In this document: positions 9,868 through 18,487 of the stretch, piece by piece | How the letters are laid out: each line of letters begins with the position of its first letter | Position numbering within the stretch: position 1 is the stretch's first letter | NCBI RefSeq assembly: GCF_033542235.1 | Contig: NZ_JAWRCU010000003.1 | Coordinates: 372,001-436,000 of the forward strand | Origin: JAWRCU01 sp033542235 | GTDB lineage: Bacteria > Pseudomonadota > Alphaproteobacteria > Rhizobiales > Rhizobiaceae | Length of the DNA stretch: 64,000 nt | Direction: 5' to 3' | The notes under the pieces: model-generated | Seen by the model: the letters and a program-made list of their open reading frames with translations, nothing else | What the model was told of the DNA's origin: nothing | The model's database searches: none | Program-made: the position numbers and the translations under genes

Positions 9868-10838
9868 AGGGTCCGGACCTTTCGAATGATGAAGCCGAGG
9901 TTGAAACGCGGCGAGACGAGGCCGCCCGGGCGAAGCACGATGACCGTCACCAGGACGACGCCGTAAATCAGCAGGCGGTACTGCGCGGCGAAATGCAGGA
10001 CTTCCGGCAGAACCACGAGCACGATGGCGCCGGCGATCACGCCGACGATATTGCCGACACCGCCGATAATGATGATAAGCACGACCAGCAGAGATTCCTG
10101 GAAGGTGAAGCTTTCCGGACTGACGAAGCGCTGGAATGAGCCGAAGATCACGCCGCCGGCACCGCCGATGGCCGCACTGAGGGCGAAGGCGAGCAACTTC
10201 AGCGTCGTCGTGTTGATGCCAAGGCCACGCACCACGTCCTGGTCTTCGCGCAGCGCGCGCCATGCTTTGCCTACGATCGAGCGCTCCATGTAATAGACGC
10301 CGGCGCAGAGCATGATCGCGAGGGCCAGCAGCAGCCAGTAGAAGTGGACTGGACTGGTGAGCGGCAGGCCGAACAGGCTTGCCCGGTCGAGGCCGGCAAT
10401 ACCCTGCGGCCCGTTGGTCAGGTCGTCGGCATTGTTGATAGCGATGCGGATGATTTCACCGAAACTCAGCGTGACGATGGCGAGATAGTCGCCCCGAAGT
10501 TTCAGGACGGGAAAGCCGAGCAGCACGCCGGCCAGCGCACCGACTGCCGCGCCGATGAAGAGGATCACGATGAATGGCAGGTGGATGTCGAACTGCCCGC
10601 TGGCCAGAAAGGCATAGGCATAAGCGCCCACCGCGTAAAAGGCTATGAAGCCGAGGTCGAGCAGGCCTGCATAGCCGACCACGAGATTGAGGCCGACAGC
10701 AAGGATGATGTAGATGAGGATGCTGTCGGCGACGCGGACGTAATAGGGCGGAAACTTCGGCACAAGAGCCAGCAGAACCACGCAAAGCGCGAGCACGACC
10801 AGAAGGCCAAGCCGCCGTGTGATTACCGCGTTCCCCAT
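9843..10838 (-). CDS. livM: Liv-type ABC transporter permease (LivM-like)
   Basis: Inner-membrane permease of 331 residues with about nine hydrophobic segments. The family landmarks NLVVGYAGLLDLGFIAFYAVGAY and LRGDYLAIVTLSFGEI are intact, as is the late IIIIGGVGNIVGVIAGA loop that contacts the ATPases. It starts three bases after the livH stop and overlaps livG. It works as a heterodimer with LivH. Confidence 0.95.
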   Translation of the reverse strand: MGNAVITRRLGLLVVLALCVVLLALVPKFPPYYVRVADSILIYIILAVGLNLVVGYAGLLDLGFIAFYAVGAYAYAFLASGQFDIHLPFIVILFIGAAVGALAGVLLGFPVLKLRGDYLAIVTLSFGEIIRIAINNADDLTNGPQGIAGLDRASLFGLPLTSPVHFYWLLLALAIMLCAGVYYMERSIVGKAWRALREDQDVVRGLGINTTTLKLLAFALSAAIGGAGGVIFGSFQRFVSPESFTFQESLLVVLIIIIGGVGNIVGVIAGAIVLVVLPEVLHFAAQYRLLIYGVVLVTVIVLRPGGLVSPRFNLGFIIRKVRTLWLSPSKT

Positions 10839-10841
10839 CGG

Positions 10842-11792
10842 TCAGTAATCCTTCTTTGCGACGGTCGTTTCTTCCGAGACGGTCTCGCCGAGCAGGCCGG
10901 CGGGCTTGAACAGAAGAATGAGGATGAGAACGGCAAAAGCGAAAACGTCGCGGTACTCCGTGCCGATGAGGCCGCCGGAGATGAGCGGCAGGAAGGCCGT
11001 TCCAAGGGTTTCGATAGCGCCGAGCAGGAAGCCGCCGAGCATGGCACCCGGAATGGAGCCGATACCGCCGAGGATCGCCGCTGTGAAGGCCTTCAGGCCG
11101 ATGACCGAGCCCATGGTCGGTTGCATGATGCCGTAGTAGGAAGCATACATGATGCCAGCCATGGCGCCGAGGCCGGGGCCGATGAAGAAGACGAGGCTGA
11201 CGGCGCGATTGACACGGATGCCAAGCAGGCTCGACGTCGTCCAGCTTTCGGACGCCGCCCGGATCCAGATGCCGAGACGCGTGCCGTTGACGAAAAGCGC
11301 CATTCCCACCATGAGCAGGATCGCGGCGGCGAGGATGCCGAGTTGCACCGTCGTCACCATGCCGCCAAGCGCGGCGATCGGCTGGCTCGGCACAATGGCC
11401 GGGAAGTGCTCCGGCTGCGGGCCGATGGTCACGCGGACTGCGCTCTGCAGCACGATGGACATGCCAAGCGCACTGAGCATCGGCGCGAGACGGCCGTAGG
11501 CGCGCAACGGACGATAGGCAAAGCGCTCGATCGCCACGCCAAGCAATCCGACGATGACAAAGCTGGCAACGATCGCGATGACGGAATCGAGGGCGGGCGC
11601 CAGGCCACCGAGACCGATAAACCCGCTGAAGATGAAGGTGTAGACATACGGGCCGAGCATGAAGAACTCGCCGTGCGCGAAGTTGATCAGCCGCATGACG
11701 CCATAGACCATCGTGTAGCCAAGGGCGATCAATCCATAGATCGCACCGATCGCCAACGCGAAGATCAGCTGTTGGAGCAAGTAGTCGAGCAA
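10842..11792 (-). CDS. livH: Liv-type ABC transporter permease (LivH-like)
   Basis: Inner-membrane permease of 316 residues: LIALGYTMVYGVMRLINFAHGEF near the N-terminus and AAILGGIGSIPGAMLGGF toward the C-terminus are the family signatures. It follows livJ with a hairpin in between, and livM follows immediately. The long plus-strand frame here (10344-11906) is antisense shadow. Confidence 0.95.
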   Translation of the reverse strand: MLDYLLQQLIFALAIGAIYGLIALGYTMVYGVMRLINFAHGEFFMLGPYVYTFIFSGFIGLGGLAPALDSVIAIVASFVIVGLLGVAIERFAYRPLRAYGRLAPMLSALGMSIVLQSAVRVTIGPQPEHFPAIVPSQPIAALGGMVTTVQLGILAAAILLMVGMALFVNGTRLGIWIRAASESWTTSSLLGIRVNRAVSLVFFIGPGLGAMAGIMYASYYGIMQPTMGSVIGLKAFTAAILGGIGSIPGAMLGGFLLGAIETLGTAFLPLISGGLIGTEYRDVFAFAVLILILLFKPAGLLGETVSEETTVAKKDY

Positions 11793-11813
11793 GGGGATCG
11801 CCTCTGTGACGAA

Positions 11814-11840
11814 GGGCCGGCAAACCGAGTGTGCCGGCCC
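11814..11840 (-). terminator. Hairpin between livJ and livH
   Basis: GGGCCGGCA and TGCCGGCCC form a perfect 9-bp stem with a 9-base loop, 24 bases past the livJ stop. There is no long U-tract in the livH direction, so it is more likely a partial terminator or 3'-end stabiliser than a full stop. Such hairpins after binding-protein genes commonly let the binding protein be made in excess of the permeases. Confidence 0.6.
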
Positions 11841-11863
11841 TATTTAAAGATGCGTCCGGCCGG

Positions 11864-12982
11864 TTATTCCTTGACCAGCTCGAACTTGCCGTCCTTGACG
11901 ACATAAAGGTACATCGGCGCCGTCGTGTTCTCGCCGTTGTCATCGAAGGCGACCGGCCCCAGCAGCGTATCGACCGTTACGCCATGAAGCTGTGCAAGCA
12001 CGCCTTCGCGATCCAAGGTTTCTGCCTTTTCGACGGCGGCGGCCATAACCTGAGCATTCGCGAAGCCGAGCGAAGCGTAGGGTCCGGGCGCCCGGCCGAA
12101 GCGGGCCTGGTGCCGTTCGGCGAAATCCTTCAACTCCGGCGAGGAGTCGTATGGCGGAAGCTGGAAGGTCATGAGCGCACCTTCTGCCGAAGCCGCCCCC
12201 ACCTGGGTGATGAAATCGACGGTGAAACCGATGTCGGGGCCGATGAACTGGGCCTTCAGTCCCTGTTCGCGCATCTGCTTGAGGAACAGGGCAAGCTGCG
12301 GCATGCCTGCGCCCATGTAGACGACGTCCGGATTTTGGAGTTTGATCGACGCGATCAGAGCCGAGAAGTCGACGTCTTCAGGGTTCGCGCCGAATGTACC
12401 GGCAACTGTGCCGCCACCAGCCTCGAAATTGTCCTTGAACACACCAGCGATACCTTGGCCGAAGACGGTCTTGTCATGCACGAGAACCGCCTTTTTCAGG
12501 CCAAGCTTCTCGGTGACGTATTTGGCCGGCAGCGCACCCTGCACGAAGTCGTTCGCCACCGGGCGCACGACGGTCTTGAAGCCCATGCGCATCAATTCCG
12601 GATTGGTCGCGGGCACGACCTGCGGCATGCCGCATTCGGAATAGATGTCGAGCGCGGGCATAGTGACGCCGCTATTCATGTGGCCGATCACGCCGATGAC
12701 GGCGTTATCGTCGCAGAACTGCTGGGCGACGAGCGTGCCCTGGCGCGGGTCGGCGCGGTCATCGAGCGCGCGGAAGACGACCTTGTTGCCCTTGATGCCG
12801 CCCTTTTCGTTGAGCTGGTCGAAATAGAGCTGGGCACCATCAATCTGCGACTGACCGAACTCCGCCTGCGCGCCAGACATGGGCGCGCTGCCACCGAGAA
12901 CGATGTCGTCGGCCGCGGCCGGCATAGCGCCAGTTGCCAACAGGAGCGCCACGGCTGAAAGAAGTACACGCGTTCTGTTCAT
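11864..12982 (-). CDS. Liv-type ABC transporter substrate-binding protein
   Basis: Periplasmic binding protein of the peripla_BP_6 type, 372 residues. A signal peptide is clear: MNRTRVLLSAVALLLATGAMP followed by AAADD, with cleavage likely near residue 24. The mature part begins IVLGGSAPMSGAQAEFG, the usual first strand of this fold. ATG 12982 was chosen over the frame start at 13069 because it has an AAAGGGGAA site and begins the signal peptide. Residues differ enough from LivJ/LivK that the ligand could be an aromatic or branched organic acid rather than an amino acid. Confidence 0.93.
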   Translation of the reverse strand: MNRTRVLLSAVALLLATGAMPAAADDIVLGGSAPMSGAQAEFGQSQIDGAQLYFDQLNEKGGIKGNKVVFRALDDRADPRQGTLVAQQFCDDNAVIGVIGHMNSGVTMPALDIYSECGMPQVVPATNPELMRMGFKTVVRPVANDFVQGALPAKYVTEKLGLKKAVLVHDKTVFGQGIAGVFKDNFEAGGGTVAGTFGANPEDVDFSALIASIKLQNPDVVYMGAGMPQLALFLKQMREQGLKAQFIGPDIGFTVDFITQVGAASAEGALMTFQLPPYDSSPELKDFAERHQARFGRAPGPYASLGFANAQVMAAAVEKAETLDREGVLAQLHGVTVDTLLGPVAFDDNGENTTAPMYLYVVKDGKFELVKE

Positions 12983-13066
12983 AAAAATTCCCCTTTCGTT
13001 GTCGAGAGTGGTTGCACGGAACTCCCATCCGAGCAACATTTTCGTGAAATTTTTCTCTAATTTTTT

Positions 13067-13086
13067 CATGCCTATGATCAGGCATG
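13067..13086. promoter_or_regulatory. Perfect palindrome upstream of livJ-like gene
   Basis: CATGCCT-ATGATC-AGGCATG has 7-base perfect arms in the gap between the SDR stop and the binding-protein start. It could be an operator for a separate livJ promoter or a weak terminator after the SDR gene; there is no T-run, so an operator is favoured. Confidence 0.35.
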
Positions 13087-13116
13087 CGATTTATCTGAAG
13101 TTTCCGCTTGCCCTCC

Positions 13117-13917
13117 TCATCTCGCGAGATAGCCGCCGTCCACCGCCAGCACATGGCCGGTTGTCATCGCCGATGCCCTACCGGCGAGAAAGATCATGGC
13201 GGCGGCGACTTCCTCGGGCTCCGCAAGCCGCTTGAGGGGCGTCAAGTTACGGATTTTTTCCATCTGGCCCTCGTCGGCCATCAGATGGTCGATCAGGGGC
13301 GTCCTGACCCAGGTCGGGGCCACCGCATTTACGCGGATATCGTTGTCAGCCCATTCGACCGCCAGCGTGCGGGTGAGGTTCACTACACCCGCCTTCGTCG
13401 ATTGATAGGAAATGTTCGGATGAAGCCCTCCGCCCGAGTAACTCATGATCGACGCGGTATTGATCACGGCACCCGGCACGCCGCGGCCGATCCAGGAACG
13501 AGCGGCCGTTCTCGAGCACAGAAACATACCCGTCAGGTTGACCGAGACCACGCGGTTCCAATCCTCCAGCGAAAGCTCGGTCGAAGGCCGGCAGATCGAA
13601 ATACCCGCATTGTTGACGAGGACATCGAGGCCACCGGCCTCCCGTTCCGCTTGCGAAAAGACGGAGAGAACACTCGCTTCGTCACTGACGTCGAGGGCGA
13701 AGGCCGACGCCGCACCGCCGAGCTCCGCCACCTCGCAGCGCACGCCTTCCGCCGCCGCCGAATCCAGGTCGAGAACCACGACATGCGCCCCGAAGGCGGC
13801 GAACATCAGCGCCGCAGCGCGGCCGATTCCGCCGCCGCCACCGGTGATGAAGACCCGTTTTCCATCGAGTCTGAACATCGTTTCGGGTGCTTTTGCACAC
13901 ATCATGTGTACGGTCAC
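13117..13917 (-). CDS. SDR-family oxidoreductase
   Basis: Classical SDR. FITGGGGGIGRA is the cofactor motif, followed by VVLDLDS (NAD-type acidic residue), NNAG, NTASIMS with YQSTK as the catalytic set, and the tail VLAVDGGYLAR. The frame opens with GTG 13917, but in-frame ATGs at 13905, 13902 and 13878 are alternatives; the domain itself starts near 13875, so the true start is uncertain. It lies between the decarboxylase-family gene and the transporter binding protein and is probably co-transcribed from the promoter near 14690. Confidence 0.9.
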   Translation of the reverse strand: MTVHMMCAKAPETMFRLDGKRVFITGGGGGIGRAAALMFAAFGAHVVVLDLDSAAAEGVRCEVAELGGAASAFALDVSDEASVLSVFSQAEREAGGLDVLVNNAGISICRPSTELSLEDWNRVVSVNLTGMFLCSRTAARSWIGRGVPGAVINTASIMSYSGGGLHPNISYQSTKAGVVNLTRTLAVEWADNDIRVNAVAPTWVRTPLIDHLMADEGQMEKIRNLTPLKRLAEPEEVAAAMIFLAGRASAMTTGHVLAVDGGYLAR

Positions 13918-13932
13918 CGGCCTATCCCGTCG

Positions 13933-14628
13933 TCAGCCGACTATCTTGCCGAAGGCGAGCACGAAGTTGGCGACGACCATCTCCGCGCCGACGATCTCGC
14001 GGATCTGGAAATCGGAGAACGGATCGCTGGCATTGCCGCCGACCTTGATGTTTGCCGTGCCGAAGGCTTGGCGGATCGTCGTCGACGCGCCGAGCGCGTT
14101 CTCGATGACTTGCGTTTCTGCAGCCGCGCTTTCCGGCGAGGGAATGATGCGCGTCTGGAACCGCGGGTGGAGCAACGGCTTCTCGAAGGACGGGCCATCG
14201 GCCTTGAAATCGATCTCGATCAGTGACGTGCCGCGGCGCGACAGCTTGGCCGAAACCGCGCTGTCGGTCGCCGTCCACTCGACCTCACCCATTTTCTTCG
14301 GATAGCCCCAGACCTCGCGACCGACCGCCATGGAGTCGTCATTCGTGACGATCTCATAGAGCACATGACCGCCGGGGCGCCCCTGATAGCTCATGGGAAC
14401 GACGATACCGCCTTCGGCATAGGAGCCGAGCGAGCCGCCGGCGGGCACGTCCATGATGAAGAACTCGATCACGTCGCCCCGGACGTCGAACTGCAGGGGC
14501 AGCGCCGCACGGATCGCCGCCTCGTCGACGCGGCAGAACACACTGACCTTGCTGAAGGCTTCGTAGTTGAACGGCGGCGCCTCATAGAGCGGCGCGCGCT
14601 GCGGGAGGGTGTAGGCCTGCTGGGACAT
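13933..14628 (-). CDS. Acetoacetate decarboxylase-family enzyme (first copy)
   Basis: Member of the ADC superfamily, 231 residues. The Schiff-base region is well kept: GREVWGYPKKMGEVEW contains the adjacent lysine pair that corresponds to the catalytic pair in clostridial acetoacetate decarboxylase. Other conserved elements are YEAPPFNYEAF and the C-terminal IVGAEMVVANFVLAFG. Family members decarboxylate or transform beta-keto or pyruvate-derived acids, so this one likely acts on a keto-acid in the cluster's pathway. A second, divergent copy is at 19594. Its promoter carries the shared TTCAC-N4-GTGAA palindrome. Confidence 0.9.
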   Translation of the reverse strand: MSQQAYTLPQRAPLYEAPPFNYEAFSKVSVFCRVDEAAIRAALPLQFDVRGDVIEFFIMDVPAGGSLGSYAEGGIVVPMSYQGRPGGHVLYEIVTNDDSMAVGREVWGYPKKMGEVEWTATDSAVSAKLSRRGTSLIEIDFKADGPSFEKPLLHPRFQTRIIPSPESAAAETQVIENALGASTTIRQAFGTANIKVGGNASDPFSDFQIREIVGAEMVVANFVLAFGKIVG

Positions 14629-14669
14629 GTGAATGCGGTCTTTCCTTGACGTTCGCGTCTGGCTCGACG

Positions 14670-14696
14670 TTCACACCAGTGAAGAAGTTATGTCAA
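14670..14696 (-). promoter_or_regulatory. Promoter -35 plus TTCAC-N4-GTGAA operator, first ADC gene
   Basis: On the minus strand TTGACA (14696-14691) is followed seven bases later by TTCACTGGTGTGAA (14683-14670), a 5-base inverted repeat with a 4-base spacer lying between the -35 and the expected -10. The same half-sites and spacing occur at 19531-19544. Promoter-overlapping placement suggests repression. Confidence 0.55.
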
Positions 14697-14745
14697 GATT
14701 TCACGCAGATGATTCTGCAGATTCGTTTGCGAAACGAACCTGATG

Positions 14746-15849
14746 TCAATGATCGAAGCACACGATGGTGCGGGCGAGAACGCCCTGTTCCAGCCACCGG
14801 AAAGCGTCGTTGATCTCATCGAGCGGCACGCGCTTGCCGACTTGCCGGTCGAGGTCGAGGCGACCGGCGCAATAGAGGGCGAGAATGCGCTCGAAATCTC
14901 GCTCCGGAACGCCGCCGCCATAGTTGCTGCCAATGACGCGCTTCTGGGTATTGGGCAGGGTCGAAGCTGGTAGGCAAACCATCTCCCCCTTGGCGGCGAT
15001 TCCGACGGAAATCACCGAACCGCCTGGCCGAGCACTGTCATAGGCAAGCGCGATCGCATCAGGCCGTCCGGTGCAGTCGATGACGCTGTCTGCGCCCCGG
15101 CCACGGCTCAGCGCCTTGAGTTCGGCGGCAACATCCTGTGTAGCGGAATTCAGGAAATGGGTTGCACCGAAGGAACGAGCGACGCCCTCCTTTTCCGGAT
15201 TGATGTCGATCGCGACGATGGCCTCAGCACCGGCAATCGACGCCGCATGGATGGCGTTGATACCTACCCCGCCGACGCCGATCACCCCGACAACTTCGCC
15301 GGGTTCGACGCGCGCATCGTTGACGACAGCGCCGAAACCGGTGGTCACCGCGCAGCCCACCAAGGCCGCAACCTCGAACGGAATGTCCTTCTCGATCTTC
15401 GAGCAGCTGGATTCCGGAACGACCGCCAGTTCCGCGAAGCTGGAAAGGCAGGTGAAGTGATTGATCGGCTTCGCCGCGCTGCCGAGCCGGCGCGCACCAT
15501 TCCACAGCGTGCCTCCGCCGGCGGCCGCGCCATAGGTGTCGCACATGGTCGGCAGTCGCTTGTGACAGTAGAAGCACTCTCCGCAGTTAGGCGCCCAGGA
15601 GAGGATCACGTGATCGCCCTTGCGCACCTTGCTGACGGCCGAGCCAGTGCGCTCGACAATGCCTGCTGCCTCGTGGCCCAGGATGATCGGCAGCGGAGGA
15701 CGCGACTTACCCTTCGCTGCGCTGAGATCGCTGTGGCAAACCCCCGTCGCGATGATGCGGACGAGAACCTCACGATCGCCCGGTTCGCCGATCGGCACCT
15801 CCTCGATCACGAGGTCTTCATCGTAGTTATAGAGAACGGCGGCCTTCAT
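14746..15849 (-). CDS. Zinc-dependent alcohol dehydrogenase (class III/AdhC-like)
   Basis: Medium-chain dehydrogenase of 367 residues. The catalytic zinc ligands are seen in GVCHSD and GHEAAG, and the structural zinc lobe is intact as CGECFYCHKRLPTMC. The Rossmann motif is GVIGVGGVG and the acidic residue VAIDINPEK indicates NAD. It would oxidise a primary alcohol or hydroxyacid derivative to the aldehyde. It lies between the acyl-CoA synthetase and the ADC gene on the same strand, with 117 bases to the latter. Confidence 0.93.
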   Translation of the reverse strand: MKAAVLYNYDEDLVIEEVPIGEPGDREVLVRIIATGVCHSDLSAAKGKSRPPLPIILGHEAAGIVERTGSAVSKVRKGDHVILSWAPNCGECFYCHKRLPTMCDTYGAAAGGGTLWNGARRLGSAAKPINHFTCLSSFAELAVVPESSCSKIEKDIPFEVAALVGCAVTTGFGAVVNDARVEPGEVVGVIGVGGVGINAIHAASIAGAEAIVAIDINPEKEGVARSFGATHFLNSATQDVAAELKALSRGRGADSVIDCTGRPDAIALAYDSARPGGSVISVGIAAKGEMVCLPASTLPNTQKRVIGSNYGGGVPERDFERILALYCAGRLDLDRQVGKRVPLDEINDAFRWLEQGVLARTIVCFDH

Positions 15850-15895
15850 TGCGGTTTTCTTCCCATGGGATATGCGTTCGCTTGCTTCGCCTGGC

Positions 15896-17443
15896 TCATC
15901 GGCCGGTCTCCTGCAGCCTGTCCCAGCTGCCTTCGACTGACGTCGGAAGCCGATGCTTCATGATGCGTTGGCTCGGCGTGCGTTCGAAATCGTCGATGAC
16001 GGCGAGGTAGCGCGGGTTCTGGAACGGCGCCAGCCTCTGGGCGAGCCAGTCGGAGAAGGACAGGTAATCGATATCCGCGCCCGCCTTCGGCTTGATGAAG
16101 AGTTTGATCTCCTGCTCGCCGACCTCCGCCTTGACGCCGATTAGCGCGCAATCCTCGACGAGTGGATGACCTCCGGCGACATGCTCTACCTCAAAGGCCG
16201 AGACATTCTCGCCCTTGACGCGCACGCTGTCCGTCAGTCGACCGAGGAAGTAGAGATTGTCGCTCGCGTCGAGCATGCCGAGGTCACCGGTGTGGAAGCC
16301 GTTGGGCCGCAGCGCCTTGGCTGTCGCCTCTTCATTGCGGAAATAGGCGGCGAAGACCGCGCCCTCCTGACGCGGATGGACGACGATCTCGCCGGAGGCG
16401 CCTGCCGCCACGGGCTTGCCTTGGTCGTCGAGGATTTCGACCGAAAGCCAGGGCACAGGCATGCCGACCGAGCCCAGCACACCGGTCGCGTTGAAGGTGG
16501 TGATGCTGGAGGATTCCGTCATCCCGTAACACTCGCGAAGCGGGATGCCGAAGCGCTCCTCAAAGGCACGCCAGATATCGCGCGGGCATCCGCCGCCCCA
16601 GGCGACGCGCACCTTGTGGTCCCGGTCGCGCGCGCTTTCGGGCTGCTTGAGAAGGATCTGCAACACGCCGCCGAGGTAGTGGATTTGGGTCGCGCCGCAC
16701 TCCCGCACATCATCCCAGAAGCGGCTGGCGCTGAAGCGCTGCACCATCGATAGCCTGACATCGCGCAGGAGCGGGATGGGAATGAGCTGGGCTCCGCCGA
16801 TGTGATAGAGCGGCTCCCAGACGAAGAAGACGTCGCCGTCTCGTGCATCGGAGCAGAGCATCGCCCCTTCCGACGCATAGCGCAGCATGCGGTGGGTGAC
16901 ACAGACGCCCTTCGGGCGGCCGGTCGTGCCCGAGGTGTAGTTCAGCGCAAACAGATCGTCCGCGCCGGGCAAGGACTCCGAGAAGACATGGCCGCCGGCG
17001 ACGAGCCGATCGAGCGAATCCGGCGCTCCCGTTTCCGCGACGAGACGGAAGGCCGTCGTGTCCGCGCCGCACTCCAGAACGTTCGGGAAGAGATCGCGAT
17101 TGGCGAACACGACACGCGGCTCGCTATGTTCAAGAATGTATTTGAGGCCGTCGCCGCGCAGCTGCACATTCACCGGCACCCAGACAGCCCCGCACTTGGC
17201 AATGGCGAAAAGTACCGCGAGGCTGTCCGGACTGTTTCGGAGCATCAGCGCCACGCGATCGCCTTTGGCGACCCCCAGGCGGCGGAGTTCCACCGCCACG
17301 CTGTCGGATTTGCGGTGCAGGTCCGCAAAGCTGATCGGCTCCCCATCAAAGGTAGCGTAAATTGCATCGGGCGAGGCGGCCGCCCGAGCCTGCAGGCAGG
17401 AGATGAAACCTTTGTCTTCCACGCTGTAGTCCTGAAAAATCAT
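15896..17443 (-). CDS. AMP-dependent acyl-CoA synthetase
   Basis: ANL-superfamily ligase of 515 residues that activates a carboxylic acid as acyl-AMP and then acyl-CoA. Motifs: LNYTSGTTGRPKGVCVTH (P-loop), YGMTESS, the FHTGDLGMLD hinge region with its aspartate, and near the C-terminus TPSQRIMKHRL, where the usual catalytic lysine motif (GKxxK) is replaced by QRIMK, as in crotonobetaine/carnitine-CoA ligase-type members. ATG 17443 starts the domain; no strong ribosome-binding site is seen. It follows the enoyl-CoA hydratase by 25 bases. Confidence 0.92.
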   Translation of the reverse strand: MIFQDYSVEDKGFISCLQARAAASPDAIYATFDGEPISFADLHRKSDSVAVELRRLGVAKGDRVALMLRNSPDSLAVLFAIAKCGAVWVPVNVQLRGDGLKYILEHSEPRVVFANRDLFPNVLECGADTTAFRLVAETGAPDSLDRLVAGGHVFSESLPGADDLFALNYTSGTTGRPKGVCVTHRMLRYASEGAMLCSDARDGDVFFVWEPLYHIGGAQLIPIPLLRDVRLSMVQRFSASRFWDDVRECGATQIHYLGGVLQILLKQPESARDRDHKVRVAWGGGCPRDIWRAFEERFGIPLRECYGMTESSSITTFNATGVLGSVGMPVPWLSVEILDDQGKPVAAGASGEIVVHPRQEGAVFAAYFRNEEATAKALRPNGFHTGDLGMLDASDNLYFLGRLTDSVRVKGENVSAFEVEHVAGGHPLVEDCALIGVKAEVGEQEIKLFIKPKAGADIDYLSFSDWLAQRLAPFQNPRYLAVIDDFERTPSQRIMKHRLPTSVEGSWDRLQETGR

Positions 17444-17468
17444 CGATATTGAGGAGCCGCCGGCAGAC

Positions 17469-18242
17469 TCAGCCGGATTTCCTGGCCGACCGCGCCGCAA
17501 GGAACTGCTCCATCATGCGGTTGGGCTCGCCATCCGCATAAGCGATCCGCTGGTTACGCACGCCGGACGCGAGCGCGTCGCGGAAGCGGGCTTCGGTGAC
17601 CTCGCGGAACCGTTGCTTGTTGAGCTTCATGGCAAGGCGCGGCTTGGCGGCAAGCTCCTCGCCCAGCGCGAGCGATGCCTCGAGCACTTCTTCACGCGGT
17701 ACGATCCGATTGATGAGACCGATCGCCACGCATTCGGAGGCCGGCATCATGCGGCCGCTCAGCGTAAGATCGGTGGTGCGCGCGAGGCCGATCATCTCCA
17801 TCATGATCCAGGGCCCGGTCGTGCTGGCAATGCCGGAGTTGATTTCCGGCTGGCCCATCTTCACGCCGTCATGGGCGATGCGAAAATCTCCGAGCAGCGT
17901 CACCTGGAAGGCCGATCCCGCCGCAAGACCGTTGAGCGCCATGATCAGCGGCTTGGAAAGGCTGCGGATGCGATCGTAGAGACGTTCCCATTCGCCGATC
18001 CAGAGTTCCGCCCGGTCCGGGTCGAAGGTCTTGGTTTCGTTGAGGTCCTGACCGGCGCCAAAGGCGCGGTCCCCCGCCCCCGTCATGATGATCGCGCCGA
18101 CGGCAGGATCCTGCTCGGCCGCCTCCAGCGCATCCACGAGGTCGGAACGCATCTGGGCATGCCAGGCATTGAGCACTTCAGGGCGGTTGAGCGTGATCAC
18201 GCGGCAGGCGCCGCGCTGCTCGGTGAGGATGAAATTCGTCAT
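17469..18242 (-). CDS. Enoyl-CoA hydratase/isomerase-family protein
   Basis: Crotonase-fold protein of 257 residues. The CoA-binding and oxyanion-hole segments are seen in MTGAGDRAFGAGQDLNE and MALNGLAAGSAFQVTLLGDFRIA. The position of the second catalytic glutamate (GQPEINSGI) is kept. It probably acts on the CoA thioester made by the ligase next to it. It appears to be the first gene of the operon; an elaborate repeat region lies just upstream of its ATG. Confidence 0.92.
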   Translation of the reverse strand: MTNFILTEQRGACRVITLNRPEVLNAWHAQMRSDLVDALEAAEQDPAVGAIIMTGAGDRAFGAGQDLNETKTFDPDRAELWIGEWERLYDRIRSLSKPLIMALNGLAAGSAFQVTLLGDFRIAHDGVKMGQPEINSGIASTTGPWIMMEMIGLARTTDLTLSGRMMPASECVAIGLINRIVPREEVLEASLALGEELAAKPRLAMKLNKQRFREVTEARFRDALASGVRNQRIAYADGEPNRMMEQFLAARSARKSG

Positions 18243-18257
18243 GTGATTTACTTTACC

Positions 18258-18303
18258 GTATCGTATTACAATTCAGCGTATCGTATTTCGATACGATGAA
18301 TTG
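18258..18303. promoter_or_regulatory. Compound repeat operator upstream of enoyl-CoA hydratase gene
   Basis: GTATCGTATT occurs twice, at 18258-18267 and 18278-18287, exactly 20 bases (about two helical turns) apart. The second copy is part of the palindrome CGTATCG-TATTT-CGATACG. CAATTCA (18269) and TGAATTG (18303) make an outer inverted pair. The region sits 16-61 bases before the start codon, which is typical of a repressor array. Confidence 0.55.
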
Positions 18304-18387
18304 TCAACGAGCTTTTCCGCGACGTGGAAAACCGACCGCTCAGAGCAGTCGCGACAGCCCTGATGGGCGACAGGGGAGGAGTTGCCA

Positions 18388-18487
18388 GCGCATCGGCCGA
18401 AAAGTGCGAAGCGGTTTTCGGACGAATCCGATGCGCAAACAAAGAGATAGAGCGGCGTAGTGGTTCAATTTGAACGCACGCCGCTCT
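18388..18487. repeat. RIME-like double palindrome
   Basis: Two adjacent imperfect palindromes: one bounded by GCGCATCGG and the related CCGATGCGC (18388-18436), the other by AGAGCGGCGT and ACGCCGCTCT (18449-18487). Length near 100 bp and this two-stem layout match the Rhizobium intergenic mosaic element RIME1. An inverted-orientation copy is at 21183-21287 and another at 32289-32388. Confidence 0.8.

Noticed and set aside
10344..11906. 520-codon plus-strand open frame
   Set aside because: Antisense to livM and livH; composition very rich in D, E, H and R with no domain.
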